Of a DNA stretch of 64,000 bases, positions 31,951 through 43,230 are shown one piece after another; position 1 is the stretch's first letter; each line of letters begins with the position of its first letter. The position numbers and the translations under genes are program-made. Origin of the DNA: Litsea cubeba (Eukaryota > Streptophyta > Magnoliopsida > Laurales > Lauraceae); NCBI GenBank assembly GCA_012931725.1, contig CM022951.1:26717557-26781556 (forward strand), given 5' to 3'. The notes below the pieces were generated by a model. It was not told where the DNA came from and did not search any database. It saw nothing but the letters and a program-made list of their open reading frames with translations.

Positions 31951-32742
31951 ATTGAAATCATAGCCAACTTGATCTCTATATTTTTCATTAGTATATAGGG
32001 CTCACTATCAAAGCCAAAGGGACATTTTTTCTTATTGTTAGTTTAATAATCTATAGAGCCCATTGAAGGTAAATGGTCAGTGTAATATAGGAAAATGATT
32101 TTGGGGGGCGGGCAAAGAGAAGGTTTGTTGGAGAGTGTTGGACATTATTGGAAAGTGTTAAAAACTTCTAGAGCATGCCACGTGTCGCTCTCCGATGAAA
32201 AGGCTGCTGTCATTGATTATTTATACAATTTGATAAATGTCACTTCCCAATCACTAACTTCCTATGTTAAGACTATCATCTTTTCATAGCACTTGTTATC
32301 ATCTTTTTTGTGTGGAAGTTTAAATGAGTGACATTTGGAGTCACAATTCTAATACTTGTCAATCATCTATGACTTCTTTAGCTAATAAATAGGGTATGCT
32401 CTTCCATTTAATATAAACACTCCTATTCATTTTTCATATATTAGTCTCCCACCCTTACCTAATTTTATTTCATTTTTTGAAAAGTTAGTGCATCGTATTA
32501 ACTAAATCAAGCTTTAACAATTATATATGATATTAACCAAATCAGACTTGAGTCTATGTCAAAGACTATATGAATTCTTTAATCATTTTTGTTTCAAAGG
32601 TTTTACTTATACTCATTACTTTTTATGTATATATTATATTATGCATATATTAAAAAATAGAATATCATATAATATTTATATAATTAAACATATTTTCTTA
32701 TTTTCTTATAGTCTTTAATCAGTTAAGCTACAATCAAATAAC
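31866..32742. other. AT-rich spacer, nothing recognised
   Basis: No gene, RNA or named repeat is supported. The spacer ends in AAATAAC, whose AAC is the target duplication of the CACTA element. Confidence 0.6.
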
Positions 32743-32754
32743 CACTACAACAAA

Positions 32755-32955
32755 ATGCACTATTGGTGACACTCTTTGGTGACAAAAAATCAATGTTGTC
32801 ACGGAATGCACACAACGGTGACAAAAAATTTTTTTGCTTGTCACGAAAAGTCTTTAGCTTAGGTGCCAAATAGAGAGGAGATTTGGTGACAAAAAAATTT
32901 GTCACCAAACGATCCAATAGATTTGGTGGCAAAATTTTTTTGTCACCAATGCAAT
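32755..32955. repeat. Left subterminal GGTGACA repeats of the CACTA element
   Basis: At least seven GGTGACA/TGTCACC units occur in 200 bases, for instance TTTGGTGACAAAAAAATTTG. They match those at 38985-39350. Confidence 0.85.
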
Positions 32956-33129
32956 GGCCTAATTTTTACCCTCTCCCGCCTCCACAACCACGTTTTCCCT
33001 CTCCAAGCCCTTTTTCCCCTTTCCATCTCTTAATCCCTAAAAGGCTAAAACTGTCTCTCGGTATCATTCTCTCGTTGGTAAACAATCCTTTCCCTCTCCC
33101 ATCAAATTTTAAGGGGTCAAATGTGAAAT

Positions 33130-34390
33130 ATAACATATCTACCGCAGAAATCCATTCATCTCACAACCCAAACCCTAGCCGCTGGCGAGAATAGTGAAAA
33201 CCCTTCCCTCTCAGGTTCTCTCATCTCTTCGATCTCTCTCTCTCTCTCCCTCCCTTGTGTTTTCTTCATCCCCAGCCGGCAGCCTTGACAACACGAAGAA
33301 CCCCAGCCGTGTTTTCTTCATCTCTTTTGAGGTAAGATCGATTCAACATCATAATCTCTGCATTTTCATTTGTTTCGTTTCTCTGAAGTTTTCAACATCA
33401 TAATCTCTGCATCTTTTTGTGTTTTGTTCATGTTCTCTCACAGCATTTGATTGTTGTAGTATCTGCAAAGAGGAAAAGGGGGAAATGGGGTTCTTTTATT
33501 TTGGGTTTTAGTTATTTGGGTCTTTTCGGTTTTCTTCTGTGTGTTTGTTGCAAATGGCGAGGGGAAGAAGATAGGGACAAAAAAAAAAGGCCCAGACTCA
33601 CAACTGTAATGCAATGTAACGCTGTTGTATCTGAGCCTCTGAGGGCTTGAGGAAAAAGGGTAAAGAGAGAGAGTGACAGTAAGAACTAAGAAGGAATCAT
33701 TCTTGTGTGTGTGCCCAGTGCTGGCGTTCCTATTGGGGACAAGCATCAACATCCTCTTCCTGGGTCCATGTTGACTGATTTTGTGGGACCCACCGTAGAT
33801 TTGCAGAGAAATAGAAAGATCCTAGTCATTGGATTTTTTTTCTTTTTATGTTGGTGACCATCGGTTCTGGTTTCTACCTCTGTTGCTACCAACCAGAAAT
33901 GTGAAATTGTTGATGTGGGTTCTACAAAGGAAAAAAGCGAAAAAAAAAGAGACACCCTTAACTATCATCCACGCAAATAAACATTTCTCAAAGGTTCCAT
34001 TTTTTTTTCACCTTTAGATGCTTATTTTTTTCATGCAATCTTTGCAAAATGCAGATTTGGACAAAATGGAGACAGTAAAAAAAATGGGACACTGGCCCAT
34101 GTTGTTTGTATCTGGGGCGGTCGCCCCAGATCAAACTTGCAATTCCCCTTAAAATTGTATTGGGACACTGGCCCACGTCCCACATGAATGAAAGCCCACG
34201 CCCCCACATGTATAATCCATCGATGGATGAAAAGAAAACCCTACTCTGTTATTCACTCCTCAAAACCTCAGCCAGCCACTAACCCTTCTTCGTTTGTTCC
34301 TCTCTTTCGAGTGCACGAATCGCTTCTCGTCGGATGCTTGTGAGGCTGTGACAATCGCTCTTCAGCTTCAGGTAAATTTATCTCCTTCTC
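33130..34390 (+). other. Leader-like captured segments inside the CACTA element
   Basis: Two stretches look like 5' ends of plant housekeeping genes: CAAACCCTAGCCGC (about 33169) with a CT-rich leader and a GAG|GTAAGA donor near 33331, and GAAAACCCTACTCTG (about 34232) with a CT-rich leader and a CAG|GTAAAT donor near 34370. AAACCCTA is a telo-box motif. An inverted repeat ATCTGGGGCG / CGCCCCAGAT lies at 34110-34131. The sources are not identified. Confidence 0.35.
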
Positions 34391-34843
34391 TCTTTGTCGA
34401 TCTCTCTTTCTCTCCCTCACTCTCCCTCTGCGTTTCTCTGTCGACTCTATCTCTCTTTTAGTCTTTTTAATGGTACTTCTATGTCATTGCATCGCCTCTC
34501 TCTCTCCCTCTCCCTCTCCCCCTTCTCTCCCTATCTCCTTCGCTTGGTCATTGAGTTTTGAGCATTGAAGAGATTCGAACGCAGGATCTACACATTTGCA
34601 GAAGGTCACCTGTCGATGGAGTTCTAGGGTTTTGTGGTTCATCGATCGACGCATCTAGATGTTGTTTGAAGCCATCATCAATTGACTAATCAAGAGTTCA
34701 GGTTTGATTTTCAAAAACTCCACTCTCTCCCTCTTTAAGAAGAATACCATCTCTTTTAAGTTCTTTCTTCTATTGATTTTCCCCTCGTTTCACCTTTCAA
34801 AAGCTTTCTTTCTTTCTATGCTGAAAAATCTATCTCAGCAATC

Positions 34844-34880
34844 AAAAGAAGAAGAAGAAGAAGAAGAAGAAGAAGAAGAG
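34844..34880. repeat. (GAA)n microsatellite
   Basis: About eleven AAG/GAA units inside the CACTA element. Confidence 0.9.
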
Positions 34881-36052
34881 GTGCTTTAGCTGCAGCGTCT
34901 CTGTCTCTGTGGTGACTGGTGAGTGCTTTTTAGGGTTTTTCTTTGAAAGTTTCAATCCAAAACGAGATAAAGACTTCACCTTTATTGATGCATACCGTTG
35001 GATAATCTCTATATAATATTGATAATTGACTGCCAAACTTTGAAATCAAAATTTATTTTAATCTTACTTTTGATGTTGATGGATGATGTATGTGGATCGG
35101 ATGGACGGTCCAGATCTAAAATAAAGATGTGAGATGATGATCTAGGCCGTCATTTGGACTGTTTGATCATGTTGATATACCAGCAATGTTGGAGTGGGTC
35201 CCCCATGGCCATGATCATGTGGGCCCCACTAACCTGGTTAGTGATGGAGCTTTTCTAGTCTTTAGATTCACAAAATGCATATGTATGTCAATACATATGG
35301 AGAACAAAAGCAATTGGATGATCTTTTATTAAAGGTGGCTATAGAAAACCTGGATTTGCATTTTTTTTAAGCACCGCCCAGTTTGTGTGGATACTATCTA
35401 ATACATGACAATTGCCAATCAAACGAGAGAAGGGATGAGATGATGTGGTGGGTTAGTGCATTATCATCACCATGATTCTAGGCTCATGATTTAATGCTTC
35501 TATTAGTGCATTATTTATCATGATTCAATCAATGCTTGATGTAGTCAGTTCAGTGTTAGATTGGGAATGGTGGGTTTGTGTTTTCTGAGGGATTGGGCGG
35601 ATCATAGGAAGCGTCCATTGTTTGAAATGGAAATGGAGTTTGTTTTTCTGATTGCTAACCTGGGTTTTTATGGTTGCTTTTTTTTTTTTTTCAAACGGTA
35701 TTTTTCGAATTGTTAGATATTGATACTGGCCGTAGATCTTGTGGTTTTGATTGGATTGTGGTTAGATGATTTTTTTTTTTTGAATTGTTAGATGTTGATA
35801 TTGGTTACGGATCTATTGATTTTGGTCAGACCTGTGGTTTGATAATCTTACTAGGGATTTGATCCAATTTATCATGTGATTGCTTTAATTTGAAGAGGTT
35901 TTCATCCTCTGGATTCAAGATCTGATTTTTTCTGTTGTTAATTTGAATTCGTGTAATTCATATTTCCTTCTTTCAAGGATTTGTTTGGCGGCATGAAAAC
36001 AAGGGAGGAAATATGATTGATTGAGGAACACTTTTTGCCATTGTATTTGCAG

Positions 36053-36446
36053 CAATGGGAGTAAACATGGAGACAACCCAGTTCTTCAAATGTGATTTTG
36101 AAGAGAATGGTTCAATGGAAAGAATGACCCTATTTCTAAACTTGGTATGTTGTTTGAATCTGACATGGCCCGTTGTTATACTCTATTTAAGGTATTCAAA
36201 TTCATCATGACTTGCAACATGGCAATTGTTCATCTTAGTTATAACTGTTGAGAAGTTGATACTAGTTCTTGTAGTGCATATTTCTGATAATGTGCTACAG
36301 GCCAATGATCCCACAATCAAGCGCATCATCAGTTCATCACTCCCCGCATTGCTCTGATGACTGCCGAATATCTAGCTTATGAATGTGGGAAACATGTCTT
36401 AGTCATACTAATAGACATGTGTTCATATGCAAATGCTCTCTGTGAG
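36053..36446 (+). pseudogene. Captured exons of vacuolar H+-ATPase subunit B
   Basis: Exon 36053-36144 encodes MGVNMETTQFFKCDFEENG and the following residues to TLFLNL. A GT...CTACAG intron of 156 bases follows, and exon 36301-36446 encodes ANDPTIKRII, then RIAL.TAEYLAYECGKHVLV and SYANALCE in the next frame. These match the well-conserved core of V-ATPase subunit B, the regulatory subunit of the V1 head, with its intron position kept, so capture was at the DNA level. An insertion of about 8 bases in the second exon (CATCAGTTCATCAC) breaks the frame, and the next conserved exon is missing. Normal subunit B is about 490 residues; only some 75 are here. Confidence 0.85.
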
Positions 36447-36606
36447 GTAATAACTCTACTATCTTAGCTGTTGTAGCTTTCTGACAGTAGTCAAGTGTTG
36501 GACTGTTGGTTTCTACATATTAATGGGCTGCTACTGCTGTTGCTGTTATTGTTTTACTGTTGAGGATTTATTGTTTTGGTATCATCTTCTATTTCTATTT
36601 CTGCAG

Positions 36607-36698
36607 TTTTAAATGGTTGTATTAAGTCTAAATTTTATGAGTCGGACTTGGTAGAAGAAATATTTGAGGAAGGATCTGCTGTGCTTGCTGAAAGGTCA
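36607..36698 (+). other. Exon-like block of unknown origin
   Basis: An open stretch, LNGCIKSKFYESDLVEEIFE and on to AVLAER, lies between a CTGCAG acceptor and a possible donor AAAG|GTCAGT. A further stretch, MEDIPKDFQIHRHSSFGRLD, occurs at about 36927. Neither continues V-ATPase subunit B. They may come from another captured gene. Confidence 0.3.
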
Positions 36699-38159
36699 GT
36701 AGTTTATAGTATAACTCCAAATCTAACACCTAATTTTCCCAGCTTCATAGGTGGCATTTATGCTCATTGATAGAGAATTAAATAAAGCTTCTGTGTTTAT
36801 TTTTTTGGAGAACCTAGTCCTCCATTTTGCCACATCAAATGTACGGCTGCACCTTGGTATTCTTTACATGCAGGGCCCAAGGTTCACCATCATGATCTAA
36901 ATTCTTTATATGTTTTAGCCCCCTCTGATGGAGGATATCCCAAAAGATTTCCAGATTCATAGACATTCATCATTTGGGCGATTAGATGAACATTTTTGTG
37001 GACTGTTTGATCACTTAGCAATGCTTTCTATTATGTTTTACAAGGTACATAATTTCCCCTGTGTTCTTAAACAGCACCTCTTCTTGTTTAAAAAATAAAA
37101 TGCAACATTTAATATAGATACCAAAGGTACATCAACCATGTTCATTAAGTTTGCTAGCTTGAAGTATGCTATCTATCTCCTTTACAACTTTGTTTCTATG
37201 ATTATTACAACTTTGAAGCTTCATGATTTACAGCAGGAGGACTGATGCAATCTATATGTTGAGCTTTGGATACATAAAAATTCCCATGGTGCTGAAGGGT
37301 TTTTTTCTCTTTAGGTGCTTCATTATTGGAGTCGTTTTAATAAAAAGGGTGTGAAAATAGGTAAGAGTAAAAAGGAGGAGACAACTTTTTCATTCCATTT
37401 TATCCACCTTTCTTCCACATCCAAACAGCCCCATTCATAATGTACCCAATGAGCAACCAGGAGCCCACTTTAGTTACACGTCCCTTTCCTTTAATTTCTG
37501 CAGCTGGGCATTTTCTGCATTCTCTCTTCACCAAGTGAGTGCTTGTGGGTGCACCAGTGTCTCCTATTTTGGGGTTAGTCTAGTGGCACAAGGGCTTGAC
37601 AGACGGGAAAGCCTATGTTACACTTTTCCAAGAATGACATACCTTTTTATCTTTCCAGTCCTTGGCAGACAATGAGTCGGTATATGTTAGGTTTATCAAC
37701 GTACCAAACGGTAGATAGGTGGAGTTTTCATGTCAGTGAACACAGCTGATCAGCACGGAGATGAACAGTGATTATGGTCCACCATTTTCTTAGACACCTG
37801 GGCATGCATCTGTCTCATTGGGTTGTATGTTTCAGCTGCCTGCATTATTGTGCTTTAATCTAGTATACTTTAATCTACTTTATTAGAGTCACAACTTTGT
37901 TGCATTATTGTGCTGTTTCATGGATGGATACTTTAGGTTAGCACTATGTTTTGCATAAATTTGCACCTTTATCAAAAAACTTGAATTTTGAGCCACCTGT
38001 TAATGACCTGCGTGCTTGTTAGTAATTTGGTATGTAGGCTTACTTCTCAAGTTATAATTCTTTGATAACAGGTAGTATGCTTCCCTGGGGGCGGTTTTTG
38101 AACATTCTGTTTGGACCTTCCAATGGTGTTTAATGGTAAATAACTTTTGTGGATGTGTA

Positions 38160-38424
38160 TTTGATGGCTTTAGTAAATTTTGGTTGATGTCATGATTGAT
38201 TACAATGGCCCCTTTGCCCTGCAAGTTCCTCCTTTTGATCCAATCAAACCTCTGCTTGGTCTTTCACATATCAAGACTCTGACGGCTTTAGTAAATTTTG
38301 GTTGATGTCATGATTGATTACAATGGCCCCTTTGCCCTGCAGGTTCCTCCTTTTGATCCAATCAAGCCTCTGCTTGGTCTTTCACATATCAAGACTCTGA
38401 CTTTGTCGAGTGAATATCTCGAGG
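38160..38424 (+). repeat. 118-bp tandem duplication holding an exon-like block
   Basis: GGCTTTAGTAAATTTTGG ... CATATCAAGACTCTGA occurs at 38166 and 38284. The block after the TTTGCCCTGCAG acceptor encodes VPPFDPIKPLLGLSHIKTLT and ends at a CGAG|GTATAG donor near 38424. The peptide recalls leucine-rich strands of plant F-box/FBD proteins; this is a weak resemblance. Confidence 0.6.
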
Positions 38425-38984
38425 TATAGTTTCATTCCTAGTTATAATAAGTAAATGCAATATATCGTCATTCTTCAAAAAACGAAAAAAAAAAGTTCTC
38501 AATAAGATTTATGTTCAGGGAAGAAAGCTCCCAATTCTAGTGTTAAATAATTACATTTTTTTGTTGCGATTTTATACAGGTAGGTAACTATCAAGATGGA
38601 GTTACTTTTGGCAGTTAACCAAGATGACGAAGATGGAGTTGAAGACTTTTTGGCAGTTAACCAAGATGATCACCAAGATGCATGGAGTTACTTGTTTTGA
38701 ATTATTTTTGTAATTAATTTGAACCGACACACCTTGTATGGTTGTTTTGTAGTTATGTTAAAGCTATTAACTTTGAAGTGTTTATTGTTGAATGATGAAT
38801 ATTTTGAAGGGTTGTGAACTTGGATATTAGAATGTTGACTTGTTGGATATTTGATTTGAATGATAGTTTGCATCTTTTGTGGTATAAGTTTTGTTAATGG
38901 GTGTATCTGGATATAAATATTTGAAACTTTGTAAGCAGGTGTGAAATGATAATTTGGGTGGCACAAATATTTTGATTGTATTTT

Positions 38985-39350
38985 TTTGTGACAAAAAGAG
39001 TATGTCACCATTGAGTGTCAACCTGGTAATATTATTGGTGACACTCATTTGGTTGTCAAGAAAAATACTTTTAGTGACAATTTTTGTCACAAAAGATATC
39101 TTTTCTATGACACCTGTACTTTTGTCACCATTGCTTTTAGTGACACCCTACTATGTCACGGAAAATCTTTCTTCCGTGACACCATGTTTTTGTCACCGTT
39201 GACATCATTTCGTGACAAGTGCACAAATTTTGTCACCATTGACTTTTAGTGTCATGGATACAATGACACCCCATCCCGTGTCACCAAAGATAATAGGTGA
39301 CAAAAAATGGGCCTTTGGTGACATTTTTTCATGTCACCAAAGGTGTTTTT
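38985..39350. repeat. Right subterminal GGTGACA repeats of the CACTA element
   Basis: More than ten GTGACA/TGTCAC units lie between the interior and the right terminal repeat, mirror to those at 32755-32955. Confidence 0.85.
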
Positions 39351-39360
39351 TGTTGTAGTG

Positions 39361-41260
39361 AACATAGATCCAAGTTAAAGTATATTAATTGCCTTTAAAC
39401 AAAATGAACTTGAACTTATTTATTTTCCAAATAGATATACTAAAAGTTGAATAAGGATACAAATATGGCTTGAATCCAGCTTATTAGTAGAACATATTTT
39501 TGAAAATCAATGGAGCATGTTGAAAGGATTATTTTATATATGAAAAATACTTGATTATATTTTTGTTTGTTTTCATATATGTTTTTTCGGTTTATGCTGA
39601 TACTATTTTGAGTTTTCTTAATCTCATACTTTTGAACATCTTCCATAAATATGACGAGTTTATTTTTTAAATAAATTATAAAATTATTTATCAATTTGTT
39701 TTTTATATTGCAGCCATAAAATCTTAATCGGAAATGGGGTAGCATAGGAAAAAGGTAAGCCTTAAACTTTTTTGGTGAAATCACATCATAAATTAAAGTA
39801 ATCTCATCGTTTTGAACTTTTACTACTTTAATAAATAACAATTTGTCATTATAAAAACAGAAAAAAATGAAATCAATACAAAATATATTAAAAAGTGACG
39901 AAAATTTTAAAAGAATAAATTCTCCAAATTCTACTACAAAGAAAAAAAATAGAAATTATCGTAATGATGAGGCCAACTTTAAAGCTTCCAACATGGGCCA
40001 TCTTTAGGGATTGGGATGGAGGGCCATATTTAGAAATTATGGCATGTGGTCCCACTTTTAGAAATTAGAATATGAGGCTTAGTTTGAAAAAAAAAAAAAA
40101 GATTGTTGTACGTGGAGCTCTATGTATAAATCACTATCTAGGATCCACTTTTAAGATCACAAACCTTTAGAATTTCCTAACTATAATAGATATATTAAAA
40201 TTTTAAATTTACTGAAAGAATACTCATTTTAACTTTGCTGGATAGAGTTATTGAGCAAGGTGGAGTTCTTGTATCATCCGGACTCTTTAATCTCCTATCC
40301 ATAATAAATTTATTAAAATCTTAAACTCACATAAAGAAGGTTAATAAAAGTAGACTATCTATGTAAATCTTAAAATTTCTCTCCAATCAAAATAGAAATC
40401 AAAACTTGAGCTTCAATTTCGCAATTGAAATCAAAGTTGAGCTCCAATTGGAGTCCAGTTCATAAATTGAAACATTTCTAGCTTAACATATTACAATAGC
40501 AAACAATATTTTGATTTTCAAGAAAAAAAAATTAATAGTACTTTCCAAGGAAAATTAATACCAGGTAAAATCACTTGCATGTACTCTATGTGCTCTATTT
40601 TCAAAGGTTCATCTCCTACAGTCTCAAAAAGCTCCCAAACGTCTGAAGGTTGAAATTCCAAACTCTGAACTGGGTAAATGTAGCAATAGTCCATGGGACA
40701 TGCCCCGAGAGAATAAGCAAACCATGTTCATTCAAAATCCTCTTTCCACATTTTCTTGTAATTACATCAAATGTGAAAAAGTTCACCTACCAATCCAACA
40801 TCCACCAAAACATAGAAAAAAAAATAGATCCAAAATCTCCGGAAGTCTTTTTTGTTTTCTGTTAAACAAATAATAAAAAACAAGCAACCCAACTCCAAAT
40901 GAACCAAAAAGGACACACAAAAATAGAAATCCAACAAAGTTCAGAAGCGGAAACCTTATAAAAAGCGCCCAAATCCTCTTCACAGATAATCGTTCTGGCA
41001 ACATGGACACCCGAACCCTTGCCGAGTTGAATTCTCACCTGAGGAAAAAAAAATTAAAAAAATCAAGGACTTCACTTACAAAAACCACCCACCTCAAGCC
41101 AATCACTGAACTAAAAGGCCAAACCGGAGGATACCCATCTGACAAACCGTAGAAATGCTCCAAAAGATCCGAATGTTACTCTAAAATGGACGATTTTGGG
41201 ATGATCGAGAAACGAAAATGCAAGAAGATCTTAAGGATAATGCCAACCAGAGATACATTT
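39361..41260. other. AT-rich spacer; one weak LRR-like trace
   Basis: Mostly low-complexity AT DNA, with A runs at 40088-40101 and diverged short duplications near 40000-40090 and 40195-40330. On the minus strand at about 40630-40750 a short stretch reads LSGHVPWTIATFTQFRVWNF, which has the rhythm of one leucine-rich repeat of a receptor kinase; stops surround it. No gene is called. Confidence 0.5.
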
Positions 41261-41774
41261 TGATGAGTCAGGTCCAAGTGACCCAGTCCATGACGAGTCA
41301 GGGCCTAAATCTGTGAAGATCCGTTTAGTCCGTTGAGGTCCGGGCTCAAATCTACGAAGTCTGGCCACGTCAAGGCAACCCACGTCACTTTGGAAAGAGT
41401 CGTTCCCGCTTTTATCAAGTCCTGCGGAGAATATCTCACCTGCCTCGTCCATAGAGGGTTAGTTCGAAGACTACATCAAAGTAGAGCGAACGTTGCTGTA
41501 AAATCGTCCCCATCTGTTAGGGGAAGACTATAAATAGAAGAGCTCCACCAGCACTTGAGGGGTAAGAAATATTTTTCCTTCTACACACTTCCTTTTATTC
41601 TCCTACCTTGTAATCTCTGCACACTCGAGATATAAAACATCCGGCGACCCCTGCCCTTCTGAAGTGGACGTAGGTCACACTGACCGAACCACTATAATCT
41701 CTCTCCTCTTTAATTACTGCATTCATCATTTATTACTTGACCGGTGGTGTCCGAAACTAATTTAGGCATCATCA
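41261..41774 (+). repeat. 5' LTR of element D
   Basis: 514 bp from TGATGAGTC to GGCATCATCA, with 6-base inverted ends TGATGA/TCATCA. The TATA box CTATAAATAG lies at 41528-41537. A polyadenylation-like CTTGTAATCTC is near 41606. The right end is fixed by the adjoining primer site; the left end is by motif, as the other LTR is not in the window. Confidence 0.7.
41528..41537 (+). promoter_or_regulatory. TATA box of LTR D
   Basis: CTATAAATAG, about 240 bases before the LTR end. Confidence 0.6.
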
Positions 41775-41775
41775 G

Positions 41776-41796
41776 TTTGGCGTCGTCTGTGGGAAG
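41776..41796 (+). other. Primer binding site of element D
   Basis: TTTGGCGTCGTCTGTGGGAA, one base after the LTR end. It differs from the element A site mainly by GCC to GTC. It proves the plus-strand direction of D. Confidence 0.8.
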
Positions 41797-41827
41797 ATAT
41801 AAAAGTTCTCATTCTTCTTTCAAAATT

Positions 41828-43230
41828 ATGGTGATCACCACTAGATCGACAAGACGAGCAGAGGGCGAGGATGATCCTCCATTGACTAATCCTGCCCCAA
41901 ATGCTCCTGCTCCTACTCTTCAACAAACATTAGAGACCATGCAGCAGCTGATGACCCAAAACTAGTAAATCATACAACTCATGCTGGCAGGGCAAGGAGG
42001 AGCACAATTTGGAGGGGTACCTCAATGAGCACCGCGCCAGGGACTTCCAAGAGCTCCATGCCGGGGAGCTCCCCATCTGAGCATCCATCCCCAGGGCGGG
42101 CACCCAGGAAGTTCCCCAGGGCGCCCCTCATGGAGTCATGGAGTTCCCGGTGGAGCCCAGTTTGGAGGACCCCTACCTCCTGGGGGAGCGAATCATGGAG
42201 GACTTCCACCTCCTCCCTCTTCTTCTAATGGGGAGGATCCTCATTTCGAAGAAGGGGAGAGTGAAAACCAAAGCATGGAAGACGGGAGTTATTTTCCATG
42301 ATCCGTCTAGGGAAGCCCCCAATCGCTGGGACGAAAAGATCAGGGAGATGCAAAATCAGCTGGGTGATGTCTTCAACACCATAAGAGCACAAGCACCAGA
42401 GACAGTGGATTACCTTGTCAGGCGAACAGACACACCATTCAAGCCCGACGTGGTAAACTATCCACTTCCTCGGAAGTTCAAAATGTCATCCATGGAGACC
42501 TTTGATGGAGTGAAGGATCCATTGGACCACTTGAAAACTTACAAAACTATAATGTAGTTGCATAATATCCCTGACGAGATTATGTGAAGGGCATTCCCAA
42601 CCACACTGAAGGGTTTTGCCCAACAGTGGTTTGCCAATCTCGCCCTAGCCTCCATCGCCACCTTTGGGGAATTGAGCAAGTCTTTCTTGTCACACTTTAT
42701 TAGAGGGCGCCGACCAGAAGCATGCCACACACCTACTCAGCATAAAGTAGGACAAGAGCGAGAGCCTCAGGAGCTACCTCACTCGTTTTAACGAGGATGT
42801 ACTTCAGGTCGAAGAACCCGACGACAAAGTGTCCATGACAGCCTTCTTAGGAGGCTTCCGCTCATCGAGCTTCCTCTTCTCAGTAATGAAGCGCCTACCA
42901 AAGAGCATGCCGGAGTTACTGACAAAGGCCCAGAAGTACATGAATGCTGAGGATATCACAAGGGCCAGGCGAGGGGAATCCTTTAGAACAGAGGATAAGG
43001 GGAAGGAGCGGGACAGAGACAAAAAGAATGATACAAGCAACAAGCGAAGCAGGACAGAGAGGGTAATCTCTGTCAGAGACCGACTCGGTCCTGCTCCGTA
43101 GAAAGACTGACAAATATTCACTCCTATCAATGCCGCTGTTGGGCACATTTTGCTCCAGATACAAGATGACCCCGCCATAAAATGGCCTGGGAAGATGAAG
43201 CCTCCTCCGAACCGTAGGAACCCGACCAAA
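41828..43230 (+). pseudogene. gag: Element D gag, broken
   Basis: The ATG at 41828 (MVITTRSTRRAEGEDDPPLT) opens a frame stopped at 41963. The gag homology then jumps among frames: PNRWDEKIREMQNQLGDVF (about 42322), SSMETFDGVKDPLDHLKTY (about 42490), LKGFAQQWFANLALASIATF (about 42610), MKRLPKSMPELLTKAQKYM (about 42886) and TPINAAVGHILLQIQDDPAI (about 43122). These are the capsid-type Retrotrans_gag domain and the stretch before the zinc knuckle, which is cut off near 43225. Several stops and shifts make it non-functional. Confidence 0.82.

Larger units (their letters stand above)
32743..39360. mobile_element. Non-autonomous CACTA element (6.6 kb) with captured gene pieces
   Basis: Termini CACTACAACAAAA and TTTTGTTGTAGTG form a perfect 13-bp inverted repeat, flanked by the 3-bp duplication AAC (32740-32742 and 39361-39363), as in CACTA (En/Spm) elements. 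Both subterminal zones (32755-32955 and 38985-39350) are packed with GGTGACAAAAA and TTTGTCACC motifs in both orientations, likely transposase binding sites. No transposase frame is present. The interior holds host-derived pieces with introns: V-ATPase subunit B exons and other exon-like blocks, a (GAA)n run, and leader-like sequences. Confidence 0.92.
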
